From Opitutia bacterium UBA4506 (GTDB lineage Bacteria; Verrucomicrobiota; Verrucomicrobiia; Opitutales; Puniceicoccaceae), in assembly GCA_002388665.1 (NCBI GenBank), contig DGMY01000095.1:1-29539 (forward strand): a DNA stretch of 29,539 bases, in the 5' to 3' direction. The notes under the pieces were generated by a model that ran no database searches, was not told where the DNA came from, and saw nothing but the letters and a program-made list of their open reading frames with translations. Positions 15,313 through 24,127 of the stretch are shown here, piece after piece. The position numbers and the translations under genes are program-made. How positions within the stretch are numbered: position 1 is the stretch's first letter; each line of letters begins with the position of its first letter.

Positions 15313-16406
15313 AGACTCGAGTGTTGGCTGACAACTGGACGTTTCAAAACGCTGCTGAATTCTTGAGTAAGGGCTTGGATGGAGAGACTGCTCGAGAACT
15401 GGTGATTCCGGATGCGGAAAATGGTTTTGGCTATAAGGATGTGTCAGCCGCTTCGGTTCGCTTCGACGCGCTTTGTCAGATGTTGAACCACTTGGTGCTA
15501 TCAGATGAAGTCTGGGTGGATGAGGCCTATGGAGGTGGCTGGATGGAATCCTCGCCGCTAGCGAGGGCGAAGTCCGAACGCATCGTCGTGCCCAAGGCAT
15601 TTAGGGAATACGCTCGCGAGTGGGTTCCGGCTCGCGAGGCGATGGGTGACACGCTTTGCGTGAATGAAGCACTGAGGAAGGCACATCGGAAGAACAAGGA
15701 GCAATGGATTAAAGGTAAGACCAGCCAGGATCCATTTTTGTCTCAATTGGTTTGGGGAGGATCCGGAATGTTGGCCCGTGCGGACTTCTTCAAGTTGCCC
15801 TATTCGGCTCATCCTCTGCGACAAACGCTATTTGAGCGTGCTCGGTGCCTTTATCACCCTGAGGCACTGCGACGGCTTGAGAACTTTGTGAGTTCCGAGC
15901 GACTTAGGATCTGCCGTCAGGTTGATCGCCCCGGATTCGTGGCAAATATTCAGCTTCCTCCGATCGCAGTGGAGGTGATTGAGGCATCGTCCGATCTTTC
16001 AGATTTCGTAGAGACTGCCCTTCAGATGAGAGATCAATACAAGAGTGTTCGAAGTTGGATCAGTCAGTTGGAACGGGATCTGAGTGATGAGGATACCAAA
16101 AAGATTCTCGGGCATGAGAAGCGGTTGAAGAGTATTTCCCAGCACCTCGATTCCTATTCTTCCCTGAGCCCGCCCGGAGACACTTCTGTTCAAATCTCGA
16201 TCGGTTGGCTCACGGTAAGCACGAAGGGCGGTGATCCGGTAAATGCAATCAAGAACAGGTTCGGAATGCGAGCAGAGGTGAATCGGTTGGTTCTGGCTCC
16301 TGGAGGGAATTACGCGATGAAGAAGTTGCTGAAGATGCTGGGTGAACAGCATACGAGGACCGGGAAATCGTTTGAATCCGCAATCTATGAGCGGATGACG
16401 GAATAG
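15309..16406 (+). CDS. Unrecognised 365-aa protein, first cargo gene after hsdR stump
   Basis: I do not recognise this protein. It has no signal peptide or membrane segment. Residues ~225-285 are strongly helical and charged, probably a short coiled coil (M-R-D-Q-Y-K-S-V-R-S-W then L-E-R-D-L-S-D-E-D-T-K-K). The end has a basic helix (A-M-K-K-L-L-K-M-L-G). The GTG at 15309 overlaps the stop of the hsdR fragment (GTGA). It is followed after 38 bp by the DUF262/AlbA_2 fusion gene on the same strand, so the two are likely one operon and may be functional partners. Boundaries are firm because the frame is long and shadows in other frames are poor. Confidence 0.75.
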   Translation: MKTRVLADNWTFQNAAEFLSKGLDGETARELVIPDAENGFGYKDVSAASVRFDALCQMLNHLVLSDEVWVDEAYGGGWMESSPLARAKSERIVVPKAFREYAREWVPAREAMGDTLCVNEALRKAHRKNKEQWIKGKTSQDPFLSQLVWGGSGMLARADFFKLPYSAHPLRQTLFERARCLYHPEALRRLENFVSSERLRICRQVDRPGFVANIQLPPIAVEVIEASSDLSDFVETALQMRDQYKSVRSWISQLERDLSDEDTKKILGHEKRLKSISQHLDSYSSLSPPGDTSVQISIGWLTVSTKGGDPVNAIKNRFGMRAEVNRLVLAPGGNYAMKKLLKMLGEQHTRTGKSFESAIYERMTE

Positions 16407-16444
16407 TTCCGAGCCGACGGTAATAGAATTTTATAGATAGAATT

Positions 16445-18748
16445 ATGAGTACTACCCTATTCAAAGAAGTCGGATACTCGCTTTCCAAACTCATCGATGA
16501 TATCGAGATGGGCGATATTGGACTACCTGATATTCAGCGGCCCTTTGTGTGGAAGAATGCGAAGGTGAGGGATCTTTTCGATTCAATGTATCGGGGCTAC
16601 CCAGTCGGATACCTGCTTTTCTGGGAAAATCAGGTGGGAGAGAAGACGAAACTGATCGGCACCAACACGCATCAGAGGATCCCTCAGCTATTGATCGTGG
16701 ACGGGCAGCAGCGGATGACCTCGCTCTATGCCGTGATGAAAGGGATACCTGTAATTCGCGAAAACTACGAGAGCGAGAACATCGAGATCGCATTCAGGCC
16801 TGTCGACGGGAGATTCGAGGTATGCGATGCCGCAATTCGCCGTGATCCGGAGTATCTCGCCAACATCTCCGAGCTGTTTTCTCCTACCGCTAGTCAGTAT
16901 CGAATTATTGGCGAATATTTGGAAGGATTGGAGGGTTATAGGACGAAGAACGATAAGGTGTTTTCAGCTGAGGAGCGGAAGGCTTGCGAGGTGGCATTGC
17001 AGCGCCTTTTTAACCTTTGCAGCTTCCCGTTCACCACATTGCAACTTTCAGCGAATATCGATGAGGAGCAGGTGGCTGAAGTTTTTGTGCGGATCAATAG
17101 TGAGGGTAAGAAGCTCAATCAGGCTGACTTTATTCTGACTTTAATGTCCGTCTTCTGGGAAGAAGGCCGCAAGCAACTGGAAGAATTTTGCCGGATGGCC
17201 AGGAAGCCCAGTGTGGGGGAGGCCAGTCCGTACAATCACTTCGTGAATCCATCTCCGGATCATCTCCTCCGCGTCGCTATCGGCATAGCCTTTCGCCGGG
17301 CGCGGCTGAAATCGGCTTATTCCGTTCTTCGTGGCAAAGATATGGAGACGGAGGAATTCAGTGAAGAGCGCCGCGTAGCGCAGTTTGATCTGTTGAAAAC
17401 GGCTCAGGGCAATGTGCTTAACCTTCAACATTGGCACGATTTCCTTGGGATACTGAAACAAAGCGGCTTTACCGGGGGGAATATGATCAGCTCGGCCACG
17501 ACGGTCTACTACAGCTATATTCTCTACCTGATCGGGCGGATTGATCTGAAGATCCAGCCACACACACTGGGACAGGTGATCGGTCGCTGGTTCTTCATGG
17601 CGTCGATCACCTCAAGATATACGGGCGGTTCGCCGGAGACATTGATGGAGCGGGATCTTGCCGCCCTCCGGGAGGTGCGCACTTCGGATACCTTTCTGAG
17701 TTGGATCGAGCGGGTCATGATCGCCGAACTGACCAGCGACTTCTGGTCGGTGACGCTACCGAATCGCCTGGATACCTCCTCAGCCACGAGCCCCTTGCTC
17801 TTTGCTCACTACGCCTCCCTAAACCTGCTCAACGCGAAGGCCTTGTTTTCCAAAAAATTGGTGCGCGATACGCTCGACCCAACGCTACACGCGCACAAGT
17901 CATCTGTGGAAAGGCATCACCTCTTTCCCCAGAACTACTTGAAAGAACTCAGTTTCACGAGCACCCGAATCACCAATCAGATCGCCAATTACGCTTTGGT
18001 TGAATGGAACGACAACATTGCGATTTCCGATGAGCCACCCTCGGAATACTTTCCCAAATATTGGAAGCGCCTTACGGACAAGGAAAAGCAAGACCAGGCG
18101 TATTGGCATGCTCTTCCGAAAGGGTGGGAAACAATGGAGTATCAGACATTCCTCGATGCCCGGCGCAAGGGAATCGCAAAGGTCATAGCAGACGGCTTCG
18201 AGCGCCTGACGCACGGTGAAACCCTGATCGAAGCTGAAGATACCTATGAGGCTAGGCTCGCCAAAGGCGAAGGCACTCAGATCGAATTTAAATCGACGCT
18301 CCGAGTAAACCTCCACACCAATAAGATTGACCCGAAAAAGGAGCATGCCGTGCTCAGAACCATCGCCGCCTTCCTCAACTCCAAGGGCGGCACCTTGTTT
18401 GTCGGAGTCAATGATTCGGGTGAAGCCGTTGGGCTGGATCAGGACAAGTTTGGCAGCGAGGACAAGCTACTCTTGCACCTGGACAATCTCATCAAAAGTA
18501 AGCTGGGTGGCGGCTCCTTCGCCTACATCCAGCCAGAAATCATCGAGATCGACGGCACTCGCTTACTTGTGGTCGAGTGCCAGCCGAGTGAAGTGCCCGT
18601 CTATCTCAAGAACGGTGCTGGGGAAGAGTTTTACATCCGAGCCGGGGCCTCCTCTCCAGCTCTCCCGGCAAGCCACATGCAGGAGTATATCCAGACGCGG
18701 TTCAAATTATGGCCTACGATAAACCATGGCTCTTACAATGAATATTGA
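16445..18748 (+). CDS. DUF262-DUF1524-AlbA_2 fusion (GmrSD-like type IV defence)
   Basis: A 767-aa fusion. Residues ~10-230 are DUF262 (GmrS-like ParB-fold NTPase), with the hallmark D-G-Q-Q-R at 86-90. Residues ~440-570 contain the DUF1524/GmrD-type HNH element E-R-H-H-L-F-P (489-495), the putative DNA-cutting site. Residues ~600-735 form an AlbA_2/Schlafen-type domain: E-F-K at 614-616, T-I-A-A-F-L-N-S-K-G-G and G-V-N-D-S-G-E. GmrSD systems cut modified phage DNA with NTP hydrolysis. The extra AlbA_2 C-terminus is not part of canonical GmrSD and may add nucleic-acid binding or nuclease function (inference). The start has no strong Shine-Dalgarno, but the family N-terminus aligns right after it. 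Intact throughout. Confidence 0.9.
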   Translation: MSTTLFKEVGYSLSKLIDDIEMGDIGLPDIQRPFVWKNAKVRDLFDSMYRGYPVGYLLFWENQVGEKTKLIGTNTHQRIPQLLIVDGQQRMTSLYAVMKGIPVIRENYESENIEIAFRPVDGRFEVCDAAIRRDPEYLANISELFSPTASQYRIIGEYLEGLEGYRTKNDKVFSAEERKACEVALQRLFNLCSFPFTTLQLSANIDEEQVAEVFVRINSEGKKLNQADFILTLMSVFWEEGRKQLEEFCRMARKPSVGEASPYNHFVNPSPDHLLRVAIGIAFRRARLKSAYSVLRGKDMETEEFSEERRVAQFDLLKTAQGNVLNLQHWHDFLGILKQSGFTGGNMISSATTVYYSYILYLIGRIDLKIQPHTLGQVIGRWFFMASITSRYTGGSPETLMERDLAALREVRTSDTFLSWIERVMIAELTSDFWSVTLPNRLDTSSATSPLLFAHYASLNLLNAKALFSKKLVRDTLDPTLHAHKSSVERHHLFPQNYLKELSFTSTRITNQIANYALVEWNDNIAISDEPPSEYFPKYWKRLTDKEKQDQAYWHALPKGWETMEYQTFLDARRKGIAKVIADGFERLTHGETLIEAEDTYEARLAKGEGTQIEFKSTLRVNLHTNKIDPKKEHAVLRTIAAFLNSKGGTLFVGVNDSGEAVGLDQDKFGSEDKLLLHLDNLIKSKLGGGSFAYIQPEIIEIDGTRLLVVECQPSEVPVYLKNGAGEEFYIRAGASSPALPASHMQEYIQTRFKLWPTINHGSYNEY

Positions 18749-18831
18749 AGAAAAATACCCCAATACGAATCCAAAGCCACGACCATCGAACAGATTGCGC
18801 TTTGAACGCTTGCGGTGTTAACAGCACGAGG

Positions 18832-18854
18832 TTGTGGGTTATCTCTACCCACAA
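18832..18854. repeat. Hairpin between the GmrSD-like unit and the ABC-3C operon
   Basis: TTGTGGGT (18832-18839) and ACCCACAA (18847-18854) form a perfect 8-bp stem with a 7-nt loop. No T-run follows, so it may be a REP-like repeat rather than a terminator. The CCCACA core recalls the repeat at the window ends. Confidence 0.45.
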
Positions 18855-18899
18855 GATTCGGCCTTGATGCGGAACAAATGTTCATTAGTTTAAGAAACC

Positions 18900-19835
18900 A
18901 TGAGACATTTCCCTACCCATGATCTGAGCGAAGCCGAGTTCGAGAACTTGGTTTTGGCAATCTGTCGGGAATTGCTCGGAGTCGGTGTGAGCGGCTTTTC
19001 ACCGGGGCCCGATGGTGGCCGGGATGGCATTTTCGAGGGCACGGCCAACCGCTTCCCCTCAGACTCGGCACCTGCGAGTGGCAAAATCGTCATTCAGGCG
19101 AAGCATGTTCAGTCGCCGGTCGCCTCTTGTTCGGATTCCAGCTTTAGAAAAACGCTGCTGGATAAGGAACTTCCGAAGGTAAAGCGTCTATTCGATGACG
19201 GAAAACTGACCCACTATCTGCTCTTCACCAACCGGAAGAAAACGGCGGGAGCCGACGAGCATTTTCGAAAACGTGTCCGAGAAGAAGCGGGGCTCACCAA
19301 CGCGTGGTTGCTAGGGCTGGATTCCATTCATCAGGAGCTTCGAGCCCACCCGCACATCGTGAGAAATGCTGGGCTGGACAGGTTCCATATCCCGCTGGAT
19401 TTCTCACCGGAGGACTACCGGGATATCATTGCCGGTCTTTACGCGCACCGTTCCGCAGTGGAGACCGGCTTTGACAGTGCGCACGAATTTGACGCTCCGG
19501 GGTTCACGGCAAAGAACGCGCTCAATGGGCTCAGCTCAGATTATAGTGCGCATATCAGAGAGGACTCCATGCCCCACTTCGATGACATTGCCAGGTTTCT
19601 CAAGAATCCCCGCAACACCGATCTAGCGGAGAAATATCACGTCGTCGCCAATGAGCTGAAGGAGCAATTGATCGTCCATACCGAACAATTCCTGAATTTC
19701 GAGCATGCCTTGTCGGCCATTCCCGGCCTAATCCGGGAAAATGCTCCCGAATTGCAGACTCCCGCCAAAAGGCGATTGCTCAAAATTATGGTTCACTACA
19801 TGTATGTGAACTGCGAAATCGGCAAAAAATCATGA
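18900..19835 (+). CDS. ABC-3C system effector: Mrr-like nuclease + ABC-3C C-terminal domain
   Basis: A 311-aa protein. The N-terminus matches Mrr-type restriction endonuclease folds: Glu15 in E-F-E-N-L-V, Asp42 in G-G-R-D-G-I-F, and I-V-I-Q-A-K-H with Gln66 and Lys68. The C-terminus (~215-311) has N-P-R-N-T-D-L-A-E-K-Y and the very characteristic end H-Y-M-Y-V-N-C-E-I-G of the ABC-three-component C-terminal domain. In ABC-3C systems this is the variable effector, held by the middle component and controlled by the ABC ATPase. Its stop overlaps the middle-component start by ATGA. Intact. Cleavage target unknown. Confidence 0.85.
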   Translation: MRHFPTHDLSEAEFENLVLAICRELLGVGVSGFSPGPDGGRDGIFEGTANRFPSDSAPASGKIVIQAKHVQSPVASCSDSSFRKTLLDKELPKVKRLFDDGKLTHYLLFTNRKKTAGADEHFRKRVREEAGLTNAWLLGLDSIHQELRAHPHIVRNAGLDRFHIPLDFSPEDYRDIIAGLYAHRSAVETGFDSAHEFDAPGFTAKNALNGLSSDYSAHIREDSMPHFDDIARFLKNPRNTDLAEKYHVVANELKEQLIVHTEQFLNFEHALSAIPGLIRENAPELQTPAKRRLLKIMVHYMYVNCEIGKKS

Positions 19836-20077
19836 TCCGCCCGGCCAAACATTTGAACCTCGACAGCTGCGTGCTCCGCGCCGCCGCAGTTCTGCTTGTG
19901 CGCCTGCGCGACGAGCGCATCTGTCGGTTTTCCGACCTGCGGCAATCTCTCGAACCCTTGGGAGAAGACGCGGATCCCGTGTTCATGCCTACACTCCATT
20001 TTCTTTTCCTGATGGGGAAAATCGACTACCATCCGCAAACGGACTCCTTCGAATACCTTGAACGGCAAGCCGAGTAG
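19832..20077 (+). CDS. ABC-3C system middle component
   Basis: This 81-aa protein (M-I-R-P-A-K-H-L-N-L-D, then L-P..F-L-F-L-M-G-K-I-D-Y ending) has the size and look of the small middle components of ABC-three-component systems, probably the MC6 type. Such proteins are winged-helix-like and bridge effector and ATPase. It is coupled on both sides: ATGA overlap with the effector, and 5 nt to the DUF2326 gene. The exact subtype is from memory. Confidence 0.8.
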   Translation: MIRPAKHLNLDSCVLRAAAVLLVRLRDERICRFSDLRQSLEPLGEDADPVFMPTLHFLFLMGKIDYHPQTDSFEYLERQAE

Positions 20078-20082
20078 GATCG

Positions 20083-21867
20083 ATGAAACTGAGTCACCTC
20101 TACAGCAATCAGCCCGAAATCTTTTTCCCGATTCGCTTTCGCGAGGGATTGAATGCCGTGGTCGCGCGCATTGACAATCCCAAGGACGAGAGGAAATTGG
20201 GGCACAACCTTGGCAAATCTCTCTTGATCGACGTGATTGATTTTTCGCTGCTCAAGGGCGTCGATAAGCATCACTTTTTGAAACGGCATCCGGAGCTTTT
20301 TGATTGTTTTGTTTTCTTTCTTGAAATCAAACTTCCCGGCGGGGGATTCGTCACTGTCCGACGTTCGGTTGAAGAGCCGACCAAAATCGCCTTCAAGCGT
20401 CATCAGAAACCCTACGCAAATTTTGTGGATCTTGAGGAGTCGGGATGGGATCACTGGCGCGAATCGTTTAAAAACGCCGTTCGCTTGCTGGACAGCATGC
20501 TCGCTCTCACGCCGATCAAGCCTTGGACGTACCGAAAAGGAATGGGCTACTTTCTCCGGACTCAGAAAGACTACCAGGATGTCTTTCAGTTGGCGAAATT
20601 CGGAAAAGGTAAAGACGTTGACTGGAAGCCCTATCTCGCTCGGATCCTGGGCTTTAACGATTCGTTGTTAACGGAAAAATATGCGGCCGACACCGAGCTG
20701 AAAGACTGGAAGGCGAAACAGTCACAGATCGAAGCGGAAACAAATCTCAAACCCAAGGACTTCGATAAGCTGCGAGCCAGTCTCGACGCAAAGCAAGCCG
20801 AGGTGGATGGGAAGGTGGAGGCTCTCGACGCGTTTGATTTTCACGGTCAGGAAATCGAGCTGACGCGCACGCTGGCCGACTCGGTCGAGGCCGAGATTGC
20901 AACGAACAACAGCTTTCTCTACAACGCTCGACACGATCTGCAACAGATCGAAAAGAGTCTCGTGACCTCGCTGGAATTCGACCTCAGTGACGTTAAGCGT
21001 GTCTTCGAAGAATCCAAAATTTCTTTTCCCGAGCAACTCGCCCACGAATACGATGCTCTTGTCACGTTTAATCGTAAAATCCTAAGTGAACGGCAGTCGA
21101 TGCTGGGAGAGAAAGCCGATGAACTGCGCAAGGAGATCACCCAGCTTGAAGCCGAAAATCAGATTCTGGGAAAACGCCGCCAGGAGATTCTCAAAGTTCT
21201 TGGAGGGACTGATAGCCTACGGAAATACAAAGAACTCCAAAGGGAATTGGACGCAGACCGTGCGGGGCTGGAACTGCTCCGCGAAAAAAGCGAGCGCTTG
21301 GAGCAATTGATCGCTGCCCAAAAGAAGCTGCGTGAGACCCGGAAACGGGTGGGGGCATTGACTACCTCTATCGAAGAGGAGATTCAAAGCAGCAATAAGC
21401 GCTACAAGGCAATCCAACAGACCTTCCGCGAGATTATCAGTAAGGTTCTGCACCGCTCGGCACTCATATTCGTCGAGCCCAATGGTGAAGGAAACTTGGA
21501 TTTCCGAGCCGAGTTCAACGGCGGAAACGATTTGCAAACCGATGAAGACCGTGGAACCAGCTTCCGTAAAATGCTGTGTATCGCTTTCGACCTCGCAATC
21601 CTGATCAACTATGCTGACGAGCGGTTTTTTCATTTTGTTTATCACGATGGAGCGCTGGAGGCGCTTCAGGCAAAACTACGCTTGGCTCTACTGCGAGTTG
21701 TTCGGGAAACCTGTGACCGGCACGGGATTCAATACATCTTCAGCTGCTTGAGCGAAGATATGCCAGCAGAGGAGGCGTCGGGATTGTGCCCAACCGACGA
21801 TGAAATCGTTCTGAAACTCCACGACGGTGGTGACGACGGGCGTCTTTTCAATATGAGGCCGTTTTGA
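20083..21867 (+). CDS. ABC-3C system ATPase, DUF2326 (YydD-like)
   Basis: A 594-aa ABC ATPase of the YydD/DUF2326 group. Walker A is G-H-N-L-G-K-S at 40-46, the usual N-L-G-K-S form of this group. A long coiled coil runs from about 200 to 450 (E-I-T-Q-L-E-A-E-N-Q, later E-K-S-E-R-L-E-Q-L). The C-terminal DUF2326 region (~470-594) includes R-K-M-L-C-I-A-F-D-L-A and F-V-Y-H-D-G-A-L-E, where the ATP-hydrolysis residues lie. Expected role: sense invading DNA or damage and license the effector encoded two genes upstream. Last gene of a tight three-gene operon. Confidence 0.92.
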   Translation: MKLSHLYSNQPEIFFPIRFREGLNAVVARIDNPKDERKLGHNLGKSLLIDVIDFSLLKGVDKHHFLKRHPELFDCFVFFLEIKLPGGGFVTVRRSVEEPTKIAFKRHQKPYANFVDLEESGWDHWRESFKNAVRLLDSMLALTPIKPWTYRKGMGYFLRTQKDYQDVFQLAKFGKGKDVDWKPYLARILGFNDSLLTEKYAADTELKDWKAKQSQIEAETNLKPKDFDKLRASLDAKQAEVDGKVEALDAFDFHGQEIELTRTLADSVEAEIATNNSFLYNARHDLQQIEKSLVTSLEFDLSDVKRVFEESKISFPEQLAHEYDALVTFNRKILSERQSMLGEKADELRKEITQLEAENQILGKRRQEILKVLGGTDSLRKYKELQRELDADRAGLELLREKSERLEQLIAAQKKLRETRKRVGALTTSIEEEIQSSNKRYKAIQQTFREIISKVLHRSALIFVEPNGEGNLDFRAEFNGGNDLQTDEDRGTSFRKMLCIAFDLAILINYADERFFHFVYHDGALEALQAKLRLALLRVVRETCDRHGIQYIFSCLSEDMPAEEASGLCPTDDEIVLKLHDGGDDGRLFNMRPF

Positions 21868-21896
21868 CGGGGTTGTTAAATTTTATCGCTCTTCCC

Positions 21897-22007
21897 ATGT
21901 TCCAAATCAACCCCACCACCAATCAGTTCATCAGACATTTGCCGCAGCGGTTCGAGAGGGCCTTTGCCCCGGCGTTGGAGGCGGTACGCAAGGAATTGAA
22001 ACGGTAA
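21897..22007 (+). CDS. Small 36-aa open frame, possible gene-start remnant
   Basis: ATG at 21897 gives M-F-Q-I-N-P-T-T-N and ends R-K-E-L-K-R before TAA. The M-F-x-I-N-P-T-T-N start recalls the beginning of some larger restriction- or DUF91-like proteins, so it may be a 5' scrap left by recombination. It is not counted as a secure gene. The rest of 21868-22112 holds nothing I can identify. Confidence 0.25.
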   Translation: MFQINPTTNQFIRHLPQRFERAFAPALEAVRKELKR

Positions 22008-22112
22008 AAAGACATCCCAAACTACAATCCCTAATATCCAGCCGCTTGATGTCTCCCTCCACGAGGGCGAGGGGTTCGCCTCGTAAGTCAGAGAATTTTC
22101 ATTCCGGTTGAC

Positions 22113-22134
22113 AAAAGTTGACAGTTCAACTTTT
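22113..22134 (+). promoter_or_regulatory. Perfect inverted repeat before the Xre-ImmA gene
   Basis: AAAAGTTGA (22113-22121) and TCAACTTTT (22126-22134) form a perfect 9-bp inverted repeat with a 4-nt spacer, 16 bp before the ATG at 22151. It overlaps two TTGACA boxes (22108-22113 and 22118-22123). It is a likely operator for the Xre domain encoded directly downstream. Confidence 0.6.
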
Positions 22135-22150
22135 ACTGCTCTTACCCAAT

Positions 22151-23296
22151 ATGGTGAAGAGACTGAACCCAGAAATCCTCGAAAAGCGTTGCACCGAAAA
22201 AGGCTTGAACCAGAGCACCATCGCCAAACACTTGGATGTGAGCCGCGAATCGGTTTCGAAATGGTTCCAGGGCAAATCCTTCCCGCGTCCCCCACAGTTG
22301 CTCAAGCTCGGGCGATTTCTGGGGCTCCGGCATGATGAGCTGGTTGTTCGGCAAAGCGCTTCACCTGAAGCGCTGGTAGCCTTCCGCAAGAGAAGGGGCT
22401 GTAAAACGACTGACGAGCATATTGATCGAGCCCGGGAAATGGGGCGTTTGCTTCGTCCGCTCGTGCCTCATCTCGAGTTCGACGCTTTCATTGGGCCACC
22501 TTCTTTGAAGACTCCGTCCACCGAGTATAGCTATTTGCAGAGTCTTGCGGCGAAGTTGCGTCGAGAGATTGGTGTTTCCGAAGCGGAATCGATAGAGTTC
22601 GAAAAGCTCATCGGCCTTTTTCAGGAATATCAGGCGGTCGTTGTCCCCGTCATGTGGGGTAAAAAATCCCAGCACGAGAACGCACTGCACATTCACCTGC
22701 CGGATTCAAAGACCACTTGGATTTATCTCAATCTCGATGTGGAGATCCATGATTTCAAATTCTGGATGGTTCATGAGCTTGGCCATGTTCTCACCATCGA
22801 CCTGCTCGAAGCCGGAAGAGTCGAAGAGGCCGAAAACTTCGCGGATGCTTTTGCCGGAGCCTTTCTTTTTCCGGAGGCCTGCGCCAAAGAGGCTCACACG
22901 AGTTATTCCCGAGCCCGTAGCGATTCAGGTCGGGTTGATGTGCTTATTCGATTCGCGGAAGTACACACTATTTCACCGCTCTCGGTCTATAAAGAGCTGC
23001 AACATTACAGTCAATATCACGACCTGAAGTTCACGGAGATTGAGCCAGGCATCCTGCATCCGTCTACCACCCGCTTCAACGAGCGCTTTCCCTTGCTGTC
23101 GGAGCACTTTTTCAACGGCGAGGAACCCAGTCCGAATCACTTTGTCCGCATGGCTCAGGAGGCCTTCGGAACCGTTTTCTTTAAGGCCTTCGCCGAATAC
23201 GTCAGGGAGAGGAAACCGAGTCCGTCCACCATCGGCTCAATTCTTGCCATCAACCCGATGGATGCCCGTGCCTTTCACGATGCGCTGACACAGTAA
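22151..23296 (+). CDS. Xre-type HTH + ImmA/IrrE metallopeptidase (COG2856-like)
   Basis: A 381-aa protein. The N-terminal Cro/C1-type HTH lies at about residues 10-60 (L-N-Q-S-T-I-A-K-H-L-D-V-S-R-E-S-V-S). A zinc metallopeptidase domain follows, with H-E-L-G-H at 208-212 and a downstream E-E-A-E-N-F-A-D-A-F-A that supplies the third ligand region. Such Xre-COG2856 proteins act as repressors or antitoxins and can cleave partner proteins. The ATG at 22151 is chosen since the HTH begins there; an upstream in-frame TTG at 22118 would put the operator palindrome inside the gene. The PIN-like gene follows 10 nt later, matching the predicted Xre-COG2856/PIN-like toxin-antitoxin pairing. Confidence 0.9.
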   Translation: MVKRLNPEILEKRCTEKGLNQSTIAKHLDVSRESVSKWFQGKSFPRPPQLLKLGRFLGLRHDELVVRQSASPEALVAFRKRRGCKTTDEHIDRAREMGRLLRPLVPHLEFDAFIGPPSLKTPSTEYSYLQSLAAKLRREIGVSEAESIEFEKLIGLFQEYQAVVVPVMWGKKSQHENALHIHLPDSKTTWIYLNLDVEIHDFKFWMVHELGHVLTIDLLEAGRVEEAENFADAFAGAFLFPEACAKEAHTSYSRARSDSGRVDVLIRFAEVHTISPLSVYKELQHYSQYHDLKFTEIEPGILHPSTTRFNERFPLLSEHFFNGEEPSPNHFVRMAQEAFGTVFFKAFAEYVRERKPSPSTIGSILAINPMDARAFHDALTQ

Positions 23297-23306
23297 TTCC
23301 GGAGCG

Positions 23307-23891
23307 ATGGCGCAGACCAAGATCATCGTGGATACGAACAGCTACCTCAGGCTGGCCCAGAATATCCACCCCTTGCTGTGTCAGCCATTCGGTAATGAAG
23401 AGTTCACGCTCTACATGCATGCTGAGTTGAACGCGGAATTTCGATCCAGCCCGCGACTGCGGACAAAGTTCAGTTGGGCGGCTGATGATGAGTTTCGTGA
23501 GAACCGTAAACGTTCTCTCACCATCAGTAGAGAAGCTCGGGTGGAAATCGACGAAACCTTTGAATTTATGTGGGAACACGTGAAGGAAGAGTTTCACGAG
23601 AAACTCGGCAAAGGTCCCTCGAGAACCGATACTCGGATCATCGCAACAGCGGCGGTGCTTGAAATTCGGGTGGTAACGGACGATCAGGACATGATCGAAC
23701 TCGCGGAGCTATACGGAGCCCATCAGATCACCAGTCTCGAGCTCATGAAGCTCATGCTGGATCATCGTCGTCTTAAACTTAAGGATGTCGAGCGTGTCGT
23801 CGCGCAATGGCAATACGAGAAGGATACTCCCTATGGCGGTTGGCAGAAAGAATATCGAGATCTATTCGGGAAGAGACCACCGTCTTCGTAG
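23307..23891 (+). CDS. PIN-like (DUF4411/COG2402-type) putative toxin
   Basis: A 194-aa protein. The N-terminal strand I-I-V-D-T-N-S-Y-L carries the first acidic residue (Asp9). D-T-R-I-I-A-T-A-A and V-T-D-D-Q-D-M supply later acidic residues in the order expected for PIN domains. The remaining C-terminus is helical and basic. In the published pairing of Xre-COG2856 with PIN-like proteins the PIN member is the toxin, presumably a ribonuclease. Spacing to the upstream gene is 10 nt, so co-transcribed. The exact family (DUF4411-like) is tentative. Confidence 0.75.
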   Translation: MAQTKIIVDTNSYLRLAQNIHPLLCQPFGNEEFTLYMHAELNAEFRSSPRLRTKFSWAADDEFRENRKRSLTISREARVEIDETFEFMWEHVKEEFHEKLGKGPSRTDTRIIATAAVLEIRVVTDDQDMIELAELYGAHQITSLELMKLMLDHRRLKLKDVERVVAQWQYEKDTPYGGWQKEYRDLFGKRPPSS

Positions 23892-23930
23892 TAAGAGATA
23901 GAAGAACCCGCAGGGGAAACCTTTTCAGAT

Positions 23931-23984
23931 TTTCACGGATTGTAGGCGTTTCACGGTTTTGTGAAACCCCTACATTCCGTGAAA
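23931..23984. repeat. Long hairpin between PIN gene and hsdR
   Basis: TTTCACGGATTGTAGG (23931-23946) pairs with CCTACATTCCGTGAAA (23969-23984) at 15 of 16 positions. An inner stem GTTTCAC/GTGAAAC (23948-23954, 23961-23967) continues it with a 6-nt loop. It is a 54-nt near-continuous hairpin that could terminate the PIN operon or be a REP-like repeat. No T-run is seen. The remainder up to 24127 shows no gene. Confidence 0.7.
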
Positions 23985-24127
23985 TGCTCCGTAGCGAAGG
24001 AATCTATTTGCCCATTTTACAAAAAAATAGGAGCATTCGCACTTATTGACATGAAAGATTCTCAGACAATGGCCTACGTGAAGAGCTATAATCTCAGGGC
24101 TCTGGCAGGCATCTGCCCCAAATAGCC

